Counted from the first letter of the stretch, positions 18,085 to 25,863 are shown. The stretch is 64,000 nt of DNA from Hymenobacter rigui (GCF_003944715.1 NZ_RWIT01000006.1:124001-188000), one strand, 5' to 3'. The notes: generated by a model from the sequence alone, not told the origin. Program-made: numbers and translations.

Positions 18085-18891
18085 ATGACCCCGCCCACCC
18101 CCGACCTGCGCCCCTACCTCGATGAGCTGGAACGCTTTGCCGATGGGCAGATGGGAGCTGCTGAACAAGAGGCTTTTGAAATCCGACTGGAACAGGACCC
18201 CGAACTGTACCAGGCCTACCAGCTCTATGAGCAGCTTTCGGCCGACCTGCGCTGGGTGGCGGGCCACGAAACCCTTTATCAGCGGCTGTTGTCTTTAGAC
18301 CGTCGCCTTGATCAGCGGCAGGAAGCCCTGGCCCGCATCAAGCGCCGCCAGCGCCGGCTGCAGCGCCAGTGGGCCGTGGTAGGTGGGGTGGCCCTGGTCG
18401 CCTTGGTGGCGGTGTGGTGGTTTCTGATGCGACCCGCCAGCACCAGCCCCGAAATTGCCTGGACGCGCTACTACGTACCCGACTCCGGCCTCACTGACGA
18501 GGTAATTCAGGAAAGCCAGCGCCCTTTGCTGGCCGAAGCCATGCGCCAGTACCGGGAAGGACATTACACGCCTGCCCTCTACACCCTGCGCCGAGTGCCA
18601 ACCAGCACGTTGGGCCAGGATACCCTTACCTACTACAACGGTATTTTCCTGCTCAGCCAAGATGACCCCGAGCAGGTACGGGCCGCTCAGCCATTTCTGC
18701 GGCGGGTGGCTATGCAGTCAAGCTCCCGGCTGGCGGGCCGGGCCCGCTACCACCTGGGCATGGCCTACTGGCGCAATCAGCAGATTACCGCCGCCCGCAA
18801 CACGCTCCGGTCGGTAGCCAACGACACCCGCAACCCCTACCAGGAAGCCGCCCGCCAGCTCCTCCGCTCCGATGCGCTGCCGCAGGAGTAA
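18085..18891 (+). CDS. Single-pass membrane protein with TPR-like C-terminus, probable partner of the sigma-like gene
   Basis: The 268-residue protein has a cytoplasmic acidic head (DELERFADGQMGAAEQEAFE, like the start of many Bacteroidota anti-sigma or DUF proteins), a basic coiled segment, one transmembrane helix at about residues 92-112 (VVGGVALVALVAVWWFLM), and a C-terminal region with TPR-like helices (EAMRQYREGHYTPALYTL, LAGRARYHLGMAYWRN). It follows the sigma-like gene by 112 bp on the same strand. An anti-sigma role is inferred from gene order and layout; there is no zinc-binding HxxxCxxC motif. Confidence 0.7.
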   Translation: MTPPTPDLRPYLDELERFADGQMGAAEQEAFEIRLEQDPELYQAYQLYEQLSADLRWVAGHETLYQRLLSLDRRLDQRQEALARIKRRQRRLQRQWAVVGGVALVALVAVWWFLMRPASTSPEIAWTRYYVPDSGLTDEVIQESQRPLLAEAMRQYREGHYTPALYTLRRVPTSTLGQDTLTYYNGIFLLSQDDPEQVRAAQPFLRRVAMQSSSRLAGRARYHLGMAYWRNQQITAARNTLRSVANDTRNPYQEAARQLLRSDALPQE

Positions 18892-18920
18892 GCAACGCAC
18901 AAGTCAAAAGGAAAAAAGTA

Positions 18921-18961
18921 AAAGCGCTGACGTGGCCTCCATCAGGTTTCGTCAGCGCTTT
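18921..18961. terminator. Bidirectional hairpin between convergent genes
   Basis: Arms 18921-18932 (AAAGCGCTGACG) and 18950-18961 are complementary over 12 bp, flanked by A-rich and T-rich sequence on both sides. It can serve the membrane TPR gene and the phosphoesterase gene. Confidence 0.8.
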
Positions 18962-18965
18962 GATT

Positions 18966-19664
18966 TTACCGCACCCCAATCGGGTAGTCGAGCTCGATGT
19001 TGGGCTGCAGAATCAGCTCGTCGGTATCCAGGTTAAGGGCAGACAGGTGGCGCAGCTCGGGGTTGTGGCGGTACACGCAGCCCGTATCCAGCCCAATAGC
19101 GCCGGCTCGGGCTTTCACCCGTTTTTTCACTTCAACGGTAGGTGTAGGCACGTGGCCGTGTATCAGCCGGCGGCCTTCTAGGCGGGAGGCATCAAACACA
19201 AACTCCTTGATATTAAGCATGGTGTGCCAGTCCTGGCGCATTGCGGCGGGCGGCAGCCGGAAGTTGAACCCGGCGTGTACCAGCACCCAGCCCGGCACTT
19301 CCAACTGATACGGCAGCTCCTGCAGCCAGCGGAGATAAGAGGTCGGAATATCCTCGGGGCGCTGCACGCCGAAGCTGCTGAGCGTCAGCTGCCGGTCCTG
19401 GGCGGATGCCCACGTAACGCCCGTGTTACCCTGGGCCGCATCCAGCAGCTCTTGGTCGTGGTTGCCACGCAGGCAGACGACGCGGTATCCCCGCTGCGGC
19501 AGCTGCATCAGGTAATCGAGCACGCCGCGGCTGTCCGGTCCTTTGTTTACGTAGTCGCCCAGCACATACAGCTCATCCTGGGGGCGCAGCTTCAGCCTGT
19601 GCTCAACTAACTGCCGGAAAGAGAGCAGGCAGCCGTGCAAATCGGTGGTTACGTAGCGGGCCAT
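18966..19664 (-). CDS. Metallophosphoesterase, PPP-like family
   Basis: The 232-residue cytoplasmic protein carries the calcineurin-type signatures in order: TDLHG (normally GDxHG), GDYVNKGPDSRG (normally GDxxDRG), RGNHD, then LVHAG and IHGHVPT near the end. The metal-binding Asp and His residues are therefore present, while the second Asp of the GDxxD motif is Asn. Such proteins are often diadenosine tetraphosphatases or Ser/Thr phosphatases; the substrate is not clear. The ATG at 19664 (MARYVTTDLHG) is preferred to the one at 19688, as the motif starts immediately after it. Confidence 0.85.
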   Translation of the reverse strand: MARYVTTDLHGCLLSFRQLVEHRLKLRPQDELYVLGDYVNKGPDSRGVLDYLMQLPQRGYRVVCLRGNHDQELLDAAQGNTGVTWASAQDRQLTLSSFGVQRPEDIPTSYLRWLQELPYQLEVPGWVLVHAGFNFRLPPAAMRQDWHTMLNIKEFVFDASRLEGRRLIHGHVPTPTVEVKKRVKARAGAIGLDTGCVYRHNPELRHLSALNLDTDELILQPNIELDYPIGVR

Positions 19665-19688
19665 ACAGAGGGGGAGTTGAGAATACAA

Positions 19689-19716
19689 AAAAGCACCTGC
19701 CTGCGCAGGTGCTTTT
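19689..19716. terminator. Intrinsic terminator hairpin
   Basis: A 12 bp stem (AAAAGCACCTGC with its complement) and a 4 nt loop lie between two minus-strand genes, past the stop of the small hydrophilic gene at 19737. A-rich and T-rich ends make it usable on either strand. Confidence 0.8.
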
Positions 19717-19736
19717 GATAAAAGAGAAAGAGCTGA

Positions 19737-19946
19737 CTAATAGCCGGGCTTATCCAACTCAGGTTTATGCAGGTTGCGGTTGGGGTGGCGCTGGCCGGCA
19801 TCCTGCGCATCCTGCTCCAGTTGGTCCTCGGTTTTCTCGTCCAGCGAGCCAGCCGGTAAGGCATCTGCTTTGGAGGTGCCTACATCGGCCTTCCGGTCGT
19901 GTTTCTCCTGTGATTCCTGGTTTGCTTCACTACTATGATGTGCCAT
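19737..19946 (-). CDS. Small hydrophilic protein of unknown function
   Basis: This encodes 69 residues rich in Asp, Glu, Gln, His and Lys with no hydrophobic core (MAHHSSEANQESQEKHDRK at the start). It is predicted to be disordered. The gene has its own terminator downstream and lies just after another hydrophilic gene on the same strand (20009-20509). Such pairs in this group are often general stress or desiccation-type proteins, but nothing in the sequence proves this. I do not recognise a family. Confidence 0.55.
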   Translation of the reverse strand: MAHHSSEANQESQEKHDRKADVGTSKADALPAGSLDEKTEDQLEQDAQDAGQRHPNRNLHKPELDKPGY

Positions 19947-20008
19947 GATACAAGGAAGTTAGGTAAACGATAAGGACTACCGTCAACAGGCAGTAGTCCA
20001 TTAAACAG

Positions 20009-20509
20009 CTACTGCACAATGGCAGTGTCGGTAGCGTCGGGGTCAGTGAGGTCAGCGTTGGTGCCCTGGCGGGCCAGGTCGGCGTTGGTACCGGTTTTGG
20101 GCTCCATCTGACCCATGCCTACCCGGGAGTCGGGGTTCTGCATTTCGTCGCGGCCGGAGCGGGCGTCGTCCAGGTCCAGCTCATCCACGGGGCGGTGGGC
20201 TTCCAGGTCCTGGTCGTCATCGGCGGGCAAATCCTGATTAGGGCGGTCGGGGCGGCCTTCATCGGAGGTGCGCATGTTATCGGCAGGGTGCTCAATCTTG
20301 TCGGTGTCTTCGTTCACCGATACAGCCGAAATGCCGGTGCCGCTGTCGGTGCCGTAGCCTTCCTTGCCTTCCCGGTTGCCGAAGCCCCCGCGGGCTGCTT
20401 CGTTCTTGGGAGGGTCGCCGCCGGGCGTGATGTGGCCGGCAGCCATTTCCTGCTCAGTTGTATCGTCGTTGATGACGCGTACGGGACGGTCGTTGGGGTC
20501 AATAGCCAT
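20009..20509 (-). CDS. Intrinsically disordered acidic protein of unknown function
   Basis: The 166-residue protein is very rich in Asp, Gly, Asn, Pro and Glu and has almost no hydrophobic clusters. It contains a near tandem repeat TGTNADLARQ / GTNADLTDPD at about 137-155. Its start (MAIDPNDRPVRVINDDTTEQ) looks like a genuine N-terminus. It lies 62 bp upstream of the smaller hydrophilic gene on the same strand and diverges from the NADAR gene. A hydrophilin-like stress role is only a guess from composition. Confidence 0.6.
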   Translation of the reverse strand: MAIDPNDRPVRVINDDTTEQEMAAGHITPGGDPPKNEAARGGFGNREGKEGYGTDSGTGISAVSVNEDTDKIEHPADNMRTSDEGRPDRPNQDLPADDDQDLEAHRPVDELDLDDARSGRDEMQNPDSRVGMGQMEPKTGTNADLARQGTNADLTDPDATDTAIVQ

Positions 20510-20576
20510 AGTAAAGGAGGTGTTGAGGTGGGCAGAGCGTACAGGGTAAGTGTACTGCGGTTCCCGGATTTGGGTT

Positions 20577-20584
20577 TAGCTTTG
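20577..20584 (+). promoter_or_regulatory. Candidate -7 box of the NADAR-pterin dehydratase operon
   Basis: The sequence TAGCTTTG matches TAnnTTTG exactly, 34 nt before the ATG at 20619. A clear -33 box at the right distance was not found. Confidence 0.4.
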
Positions 20585-20618
20585 CCCGTATCCTGCTCAA
20601 CTATTCTGCTCTATTGCC

Positions 20619-21176
20619 ATGTCATCCAACGTATTACCGGCCATTCGTTCCGTTGCCATCCTGCTGCAGCACGTAGCATCGGGGGAAACCGTGAAGTACC
20701 TGTTTTTCTGGGGGCATACCAGCAAGGGCGGCCTTGGCAAAGAGGTGTTCAGCCAGTGGTATCCGGCTCCGTTCACCCTCGGCGGCGATACTTACGCCAC
20801 CACCGAGCACTACATGATGGCCGAAAAAGCCCGGCTGTTTCAGGATGAAGCCACCCGCCAGGCTATTCTGCAGGCCCCACACCCGGACGTAGCCAAGCGT
20901 CTGGGCCGCCAGGTGCAGGGCTTCGACGAAGCGGCGTGGAATGCGCAGCGGTTTGGGATTGTGGTGCGCGGCAACCTAGCCAAATTCGGGCAGCACGCGG
21001 CGTTGCGGGAGTTTCTGCTGGGCACTGGCAACCGGGTGCTGGTTGAGGCCAGCCCCGTTGACAGCATCTGGGGCATCGGCCTGGCCCAGGACCATCCGCA
21101 GGCTACCAACCCCGCCGAGTGGCCCGGCCTGAACCTGCTGGGCTTTGCCTTGATGGAAGTGCGCAGTAACCTGTAA
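20619..21176 (+). CDS. NADAR family protein (YbiA-like N-glycosidase)
   Basis: The 185-residue protein shows the NADAR signatures: YLFFWGHTSKGG at the start of the domain, FSQWYPAPFTLGGDTYATTEHYMMAEKARLF and the closing PVDSIWGIGLAQDHP with W-P-G-L-N-L-L-G. Family members hydrolyse the N-glycosidic bond of unstable pyrimidine intermediates of riboflavin synthesis, and some remove ADP-ribose from guanine; which applies here is unknown. A pterin-4a-carbinolamine dehydratase gene starts 12 bp downstream, so the two are almost certainly co-transcribed. The N-terminal 24 residues before the domain are longer than usual, and the start could be internal. Confidence 0.88.
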   Translation: MSSNVLPAIRSVAILLQHVASGETVKYLFFWGHTSKGGLGKEVFSQWYPAPFTLGGDTYATTEHYMMAEKARLFQDEATRQAILQAPHPDVAKRLGRQVQGFDEAAWNAQRFGIVVRGNLAKFGQHAALREFLLGTGNRVLVEASPVDSIWGIGLAQDHPQATNPAEWPGLNLLGFALMEVRSNL

Positions 21177-21188
21177 TTTCCCCCCATT

Positions 21189-21446
21189 ATGTGGACCGAA
21201 ACCGACAACGCCCTTACCCGTACCTTCCGTTTCACGGATTTCAAAATGGCCTTCAGCTTCATGAGCGACGTGGCCGAGGAAGCTGAATACCAGGAGCATC
21301 ATCCATGGTGGAGCAACGAGTATAACGTGGTCAGTTTCCGCCTGCGCACCCATGATGCCGGCAACACCGTGACGGACAAAGACCACCAGCTCGCCGCCGC
21401 CATTGACAAGCTGGCGGCCGAATACGGCGGGGAAGAGGTTAAATAG
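21189..21446 (+). CDS. phhB: Pterin-4-alpha-carbinolamine dehydratase
   Basis: This 85-residue protein has the family motif EYQEHHPWWSNEYNVVSFRLRTHDAGN split over residues 37-63, with the catalytic HHP and the later THD. The enzyme recycles 4a-hydroxytetrahydropterin made by aromatic amino acid hydroxylases. It follows the NADAR gene by 12 bp. No aromatic amino acid hydroxylase is in the window, so whether it serves one, or has a cofactor-repair role with NADAR, is open. It is somewhat shorter than the usual 95-105 residues. Confidence 0.9.
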   Translation: MWTETDNALTRTFRFTDFKMAFSFMSDVAEEAEYQEHHPWWSNEYNVVSFRLRTHDAGNTVTDKDHQLAAAIDKLAAEYGGEEVK

Positions 21447-21468
21447 GAGCTGACAGAACCTTATTGTT

Positions 21469-21566
21469 CGTCATTTTGAGCGCAGCCGAGGAATCTCGCG
21501 TGCTGACGTCAGAGTTAGCATCACAACATCAGCACGCGAGATTCCTCGGCTGCGCTCGGAATGACG
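21469..21566. repeat. Palindromic MITE-like element, copy 1
   Basis: Arms 21478-21506 and 21529-21557 are perfectly complementary over 29 bp and are extended by CGTCATT / AATGACG at the outer ends. The core word GCCGAGGAATCTCGCGTGCT is shared with the elements at 24950-25117 and 36499-36668. The central loop here is short (22 nt). Confidence 0.85.
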
Positions 21567-21616
21567 TGTGGTGTATACTGACAACCAGCAACCAGCAACT
21601 AGCAACTCCCTTCAAC

Positions 21617-21624
21617 TACCTTTG
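21617..21624 (+). promoter_or_regulatory. Candidate -7 box of rsmI, nearly leaderless
   Basis: The sequence reads TACCTTTG-CCCGT-ATG, a perfect TAnnTTTG box with only 5 nt to the start codon, so transcription should begin at or within a base or two of the ATG. The same spacing occurs at glyA. Confidence 0.5.
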
Positions 21625-21629
21625 CCCGT

Positions 21630-22373
21630 ATGGCTGAACCCCAAGAAAAGACGTTGCTGTACCTGGTGCCCACGCCCATCGGCAACCTGGAGGATATAAC
21701 CCTGCGCGCCATTCGGGTGCTGGGCGAGGTGGATACCGTGCTGGCGGAGGATACCCGCACCAGCGGCCGCCTGTTGCAGCATCTCGGCCTGAAAAAGCCC
21801 ATGCTCAGCTACCACCTCCACAACGAACACCAGCAGGTGCAGCGGCTGTTGGAGCGGCTGGAAAAGGGCGAAACCATGGCCCTGGTATCCGATGCCGGCA
21901 CGCCCGGCATTTCCGACCCCGGCTTTCTGCTGGTGCGCGAGTGCCTGGCGCGGGGCCTGAAAGTGGAATGTCTGCCGGGGGCCACAGCTTTCGTGCCGGC
22001 CCTGCTGAAATCGGGGTTCGGGGCTGAGCGGTTCACGTTTGAGGGATTTCTGCCGGTGAAGAAGGGCCGCCAGACGCGCCTGCAGGAGCTGACCCAGGAG
22101 CACCGCACCATGATTTTCTACGAGTCGCCGCACCGCATTGTAAAAACGCTGGAGCAGTTGGCCGAGGTACTGGGGCCCGAGCGGCCCGCCTCCGTGAGCC
22201 GCGAGCTGACCAAGCTGTTCGAGGAAACCGTAACGGCCCCGCTGGCCGAGCTGGCCGCTACCTTTGCCGCCCGACCCGCCATCAAAGGCGAAATAGTGCT
22301 GGTGGTGCAGGGCCGTAAGGAGGAGCGCCCCGCCAAAGAAGACCGATACAAGAACGACGACCGTGACGAATAA
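21630..22373 (+). CDS. rsmI: 16S rRNA (cytidine(1402)-2'-O)-methyltransferase
   Basis: The 247-residue protein has the tetrapyrrole-methylase fold of RsmI. It opens LYLVPTPIGNLEDITLRAIRV and continues with AEDTRTSGRLLQHL, the SAM-binding ALVSDAGTPGISDPG and the family strands FYESPHRI and REL. RsmI methylates the 2'-OH of C1402 in 16S rRNA to tune decoding. The C-terminal 20 residues are highly charged and variable. The stop codon overlaps the start of lnt by 11 bp, so the two are translationally coupled. Confidence 0.94.
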   Translation: MAEPQEKTLLYLVPTPIGNLEDITLRAIRVLGEVDTVLAEDTRTSGRLLQHLGLKKPMLSYHLHNEHQQVQRLLERLEKGETMALVSDAGTPGISDPGFLLVRECLARGLKVECLPGATAFVPALLKSGFGAERFTFEGFLPVKKGRQTRLQELTQEHRTMIFYESPHRIVKTLEQLAEVLGPERPASVSRELTKLFEETVTAPLAELAATFAARPAIKGEIVLVVQGRKEERPAKEDRYKNDDRDE

Positions 22374-24075
22374 CGCTACCCGGACCACTGCCGCCCCCGC
22401 TGCCGCACCGGTCATTACCACTCCGGCGTTCTGGCTGCCTACTATGCTGGTGCTACTAGGGGCTTTTCTGCTGTGGCTGGGCTGGCCGGTGCACCCGGCT
22501 CCACTGGCGGCGGTACTACTGGTGGGCTGGGTGCCATACTTGGTGCTGGAACACCTGCTTACCCAACGCGGGGCCAGCGGCTGGAAAGTGTGGCGCTACA
22601 GCTACCTGCTGCTGCTGCTCTGGAACGTGTTTACTACGTACTGGGTGAGCTACAGCACTTTGGGTGGCGGCATCACGGCCGTGGTGGCCAACGCCGCCCT
22701 CATGAGCCTGCCGCTCACCGCCTTCCGGCTCACCAAGAAGCACTTCGGCCCGAAGCTGGGCTACGCCTCCCTGCCTGTTTTCTGGATTGCCTTCGAGCAG
22801 CTGCACCTGCATTGGTTTCTGACCTGGCCCTGGCTGACGCTGGGCAACGGCTTTGCGCAGGCCAACCAGTGGGTGCAGTGGTACGAGTACACCGGCTTTC
22901 TGGGCGGCTCGCTCTGGATGTGGGTGGTGAACCTGCTGGCGTTTTTATCAATTAAAAATGAAAAATTAAAAATTAAAGGTGGAGCCGGTGAGGTAGTAAA
23001 ACCTCAGCCACTTTTAACTTTTAATTCTTCATTTATAATTCTCTCTCTACTGGCGGCGTTGCTGCCCATCGGCTTGTCTTATTTTATCGGGAGCCGGGTG
23101 CAGGAAAAAGGCGAAACGGCGGAGGTGCTGGTAGTGCAGCCGAACGTGGACCCCTACAACGAGAAGTTCGAGGGCGGCTCCCGTTTCGTGCCCTACGATG
23201 AGCAGCTGACCCGCCTGCTGACCCTCACCGAGCAGAACCTCACGCCGCAAACCAAGCTGGTGCTCTGGCCCGAAACCAGCCTCGACGAAACCTACTTCGA
23301 AGCTACTTTCAATGGCTACCCCAAAGTGCAGCGCCTGCGCGACTGGCTCAGCCGCCACCCCGGCCTCGACCTCGTCACGGGCCTGACTTCGGTGCAGCAG
23401 TACGGCTCCGATAAAGCCAAAGCCAGCCCCACCGCCCGCTTCCGCGAGGACCTAGGCTACTACGATATCTTCAATGCGGCCGTGCACCTGCCGGGGCCGG
23501 CGCAGTTCTACCACAAGAGCCGGCTGGTGCCGGGCGTGGAGGGTGTACCGCCGTGGCTGAGCATGTTCGTCATTGATTTGGGCGGCACGGCCGGCGGCCT
23601 GGGCTCCCAGGAGGAACGCACGGTGTATCCCATGGCCACGCCCGCTCTCAAAGTAGCCCCCGTTATCTGCTACGAGTCGGTGTACGGCGACTTTGTGAAC
23701 CAGTATGCCCGGAACGGGGCCACGCTCATCGGCATCATCACCAACGACGGGTGGTGGAGTGATTCGCCGGGGCACTTGCAGCATTTGCAGTACGCTACGC
23801 TGCGCGCCATTGAAACCCGCCGCGACGTGGCCCGCTCCGCCAACACCGGCATTTCGGGCTTCATCAATCAGAAGGGCGAAATCACCCAGCAAACCGGCTG
23901 GTGGGTGCCCGCCGTGAGCCGCGCCACCGTGCACCTGAACACGGAGCTGACGTTTTACGTGAAATACGGGGAGCTTATCGGGCCCGCTTGTCAGGTACTG
24001 GCGGTGCTGCTGCTGGTACTTACTGCGGTACGGGCTGTATTACAAAGACAAACCAAACAGTCTAAACTGGCTTAG
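22363..24075 (+). CDS. lnt: Apolipoprotein N-acyltransferase
   Basis: Lnt adds the third acyl chain to lipoproteins in the inner membrane. The N-terminal half has about six to seven membrane helices and the C-terminal half is a nitrilase-like domain. The catalytic triad is visible as Glu in LWPETSLDE, Lys in YHKSRLVPGVEG and Cys in VICYESVYG. The start is a GTG at 22363 overlapping rsmI; an ATG at 22444 would remove a low-complexity lead. An AT-rich inverted repeat is inserted in frame at 22950-23040, encoding a segment rich in Lys and Asn (SIKNEKLKIKGGAGE) just before the last membrane helix. The frame and triad are intact, so the gene is probably functional. Confidence 0.93.
   Translation: MTNNATRTTAAPAAAPVITTPAFWLPTMLVLLGAFLLWLGWPVHPAPLAAVLLVGWVPYLVLEHLLTQRGASGWKVWRYSYLLLLLWNVFTTYWVSYSTLGGGITAVVANAALMSLPLTAFRLTKKHFGPKLGYASLPVFWIAFEQLHLHWFLTWPWLTLGNGFAQANQWVQWYEYTGFLGGSLWMWVVNLLAFLSIKNEKLKIKGGAGEVVKPQPLLTFNSSFIILSLLAALLPIGLSYFIGSRVQEKGETAEVLVVQPNVDPYNEKFEGGSRFVPYDEQLTRLLTLTEQNLTPQTKLVLWPETSLDETYFEATFNGYPKVQRLRDWLSRHPGLDLVTGLTSVQQYGSDKAKASPTARFREDLGYYDIFNAAVHLPGPAQFYHKSRLVPGVEGVPPWLSMFVIDLGGTAGGLGSQEERTVYPMATPALKVAPVICYESVYGDFVNQYARNGATLIGIITNDGWWSDSPGHLQHLQYATLRAIETRRDVARSANTGISGFINQKGEITQQTGWWVPAVSRATVHLNTELTFYVKYGELIGPACQVLAVLLLVLTAVRAVLQRQTKQSKLA
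22950..23040. repeat. AT-rich inverted repeat inside lnt
   Basis: Arms 22950-22982 and 23008-23040 are complementary at 29 of 33 positions, with an inner TGAGGT/ACCTCA hairpin. The arms are built from words such as AATTAAAAATGAAAAATT, completely unlike the surrounding GC-rich gene, and keep the frame open. It looks like a hairpin element that was accepted as coding sequence. Confidence 0.8.
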
Positions 24076-24123
24076 AATGTTCTGCTTCGAATTCGGTCAG
24101 CATGAATCAACACGACTAATTGC

Positions 24124-24927
24124 ATGGATTACAATCAAATCAGCTTTCAGCTGGCGGCCGTAACGCGCCACGCGGGCCAGTTCATCCGCCAGGAGGCGGC
24201 CACGTTCAACCGCAGCCACATTGAGTTGAAGGGCGTGCACGACCTGGTGTCGTACGTGGATAAGGAAACCGAAAAGCTGCTGGTAGCGGGTCTGCGCGAG
24301 GTGCTGCCCGAGGCTGGCTTTATCACCGAGGAAGGCACCGAGGGCGCCGACCGGGCCGAGGAGTACAACTGGGTTATTGACCCCCTGGACGGTACCACCA
24401 ACTTCGTGCACGGCCTGCCGGTGTACTGCGTGAGCGTGGGCCTGGTAAAAGGTAACGAGCTGGTGGCCGGCGTGGTGTACGAGGTAGTGCGCGACGAATG
24501 CTTCCGGGCCGCCAAGGGAGCCGGGGCGTTCTGCAACGAGCTGCCCATCCACGTGTCTGACGTGCCCGATCTGAACAACAGCCTCATTGCCACCGGCTTT
24601 CCCTACACCAAGTTTGAACTGATGAACGATTACCTGCAGGTGTTGGGCTCGTTCATGCGCCGTTCCCACGGGGTGCGCCGCATCGGTTCTGCCGCCGCCG
24701 ACCTGGCCTACGTGGCCGCCGGCCGCTTCGAGGGCTTCTTCGAATTCAACCTCAACTCCTACGATGTAGCCGCCGGTATTCTGCTGGTGCGCGAGGCCGG
24801 GGGCCGCGTAACGGAGTTCCTGCAGGATGGCGACCCACTATCGGGCCGGCAGGTGGTGGCCAGCAACGGCCTGGTGCACCAGGAAATGCAGGATACCATT
24901 CGGGAGTTCTGGCACGAGCAGGAGTAG
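24124..24927 (+). CDS. suhB: Inositol monophosphatase family protein
   Basis: The 267-residue protein has all metal-site motifs of the family in order: Glu in ITEEGTEG, the hallmark WVIDPLDGTTNFVHG, and the C-terminal SYDVAAGILLVREAGG with its metal-binding Asp. It removes phosphate from inositol monophosphate or related sugar phosphates such as PAP; the true substrate is not fixed by sequence. It stands alone, 48 bp after lnt on the same strand, followed by a palindromic repeat element. Confidence 0.92.
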   Translation: MDYNQISFQLAAVTRHAGQFIRQEAATFNRSHIELKGVHDLVSYVDKETEKLLVAGLREVLPEAGFITEEGTEGADRAEEYNWVIDPLDGTTNFVHGLPVYCVSVGLVKGNELVAGVVYEVVRDECFRAAKGAGAFCNELPIHVSDVPDLNNSLIATGFPYTKFELMNDYLQVLGSFMRRSHGVRRIGSAAADLAYVAAGRFEGFFEFNLNSYDVAAGILLVREAGGRVTEFLQDGDPLSGRQVVASNGLVHQEMQDTIREFWHEQE

Positions 24928-24949
24928 AAAAAACCTGTTTACTACCGCC

Positions 24950-25117
24950 CGTCTTTCCGAGCAGCGCGAGGAATCTTGCGTGCTGATGTTGGAGTAGTAA
25001 CCCCACAACGAAGCGGAAGAGATGCTTCGGCTCCTTACTTGATGCGCAACATGCTCCGCATGATGGATGGTTTGGCAACGTCAGCACGCGAGATTCCTCG
25101 CGCTGCTCGGAATGACG
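24950..25117. repeat. Palindromic MITE-like element, copy 2
   Basis: Outer arms 24950-24990 and 25077-25117 are complementary apart from a few mismatches and carry the same core (GAGGAATCTTGCGTGCTGAT) as the copies at 21.5 and 36.6 kb. The interior contains AACGAAGCGGAAGAGATGCT and GGATGGTTTGGCAACG. Close matches to both appear, in reverse complement, inside copy 3, so the two copies are the same composite element in opposite orientation. Confidence 0.85.
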
Positions 25118-25152
25118 GTCCTCTGTACCAGTAAACTTTCCGGCGCGCATCG

Positions 25153-25160
25153 TAGTTTTG
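25153..25160 (+). promoter_or_regulatory. Candidate -7 box of the small Cys-rich membrane protein gene
   Basis: TAGTTTTG matches TAnnTTTG, 8 nt before the ATG at 25169. Confidence 0.4.
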
Positions 25161-25168
25161 TGAGCATC

Positions 25169-25369
25169 ATGTGGATACAGTATCTCATCATTGCCCTGCT
25201 GTTTGCCGGCGCAGCCTGGTACGTGGGGCGCATCTTCTGGCGGTCCTTTTTCTCCAAAGACCAGACGGCCTGCGCCAAGGGCTGCGGCGGGGCCTGCTCC
25301 ACCATTGATGTGGACCGCCTGCAGCGCACTATTGAGTTGGCCGCCGCCCGCGAAGGGGCCAAAGCATAA
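25169..25369 (+). CDS. Small Cys-rich single-pass membrane protein, FeoB-associated type
   Basis: The 66-residue protein has one N-terminal membrane helix (about 4-24, YLIIALLFAGAAWYVGRI) and a short cytoplasmic tail with three Cys (CAKGCGGACSTI). This layout is that of FeoB-associated Cys-rich membrane proteins, which accompany ferrous iron uptake. No feoA or feoB is within the window, so the iron link is by family resemblance only. Upstream in-frame sequence to 25067 derives from the palindromic repeat and should not be counted as coding. Confidence 0.7.
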   Translation: MWIQYLIIALLFAGAAWYVGRIFWRSFFSKDQTACAKGCGGACSTIDVDRLQRTIELAAAREGAKA

Positions 25370-25502
25370 CGGCGCAATATTCTTGCCCTCGGATATAACC
25401 CGCCCCCGTGCCGGCTACGTATAGTCCGGCACGGGGGCTTTTCTGTAGCCCTCAGATTCCTACTGACCGCATCTCTACCTATTCCCTAAAACACCCCTCG
25501 CC

Positions 25503-25844
25503 ATGCAGGACAAAGAAGAAGAACGCACCCTCGTAAACGTAGAGCGTAGACTGAACAAGGACGGCTTCACGGCTGACTTCCGCGTTACGGATGGCCGTTT
25601 GCACACCATTGACACTGACCGGGACAAGAGCTACGGCCCCAATGAAGTGACTATCGTAGACTTCTACCGCTTCGAGGGCGAGAGTAACCCCGACGACATG
25701 TCTATTCTCTACGCCCTGCAGACCACTGATGGCGTAAAGGGCACTATTTCCTCCGCCTTCGGCACTTACGGCGACTCTGACGCGCTGGAGTTCCTGAAGC
25801 AGGTAGAGGACCTGGGCAAGAACCTCGATAAGAAGCACATGTAG
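25503..25844 (+). CDS. Conserved small acidic protein of unknown function
   Basis: The 113-residue soluble protein is acidic, with mixed alpha and beta character (LNKDGFTADFRVTDGRLH, VTIVDFYRFEGESNPDD, LYALQTTDGVKGTISSAF). Similar small proteins in Bacteroidota databases are sometimes labelled phosphoribosylpyrophosphate synthetase, but no PRPP-binding motif is visible here and the label looks wrong. It has its own strong terminator. The function is unknown. Confidence 0.75.
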   Translation: MQDKEEERTLVNVERRLNKDGFTADFRVTDGRLHTIDTDRDKSYGPNEVTIVDFYRFEGESNPDDMSILYALQTTDGVKGTISSAFGTYGDSDALEFLKQVEDLGKNLDKKHM

Positions 25845-25863
25845 TCTCTGACTCACATGGCTC

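Noticed and set aside
21469..25117. A CRISPR array, suggested by repeated palindromic words
   Set aside because: There are no regularly spaced short repeats with unique spacers and no cas genes; the copies are kilobases apart.
25067..25168. A longer start for the small Cys-rich membrane protein
   Set aside because: The added residues are translated from the palindromic repeat element; the ATG at 25169 has its own -7 box.
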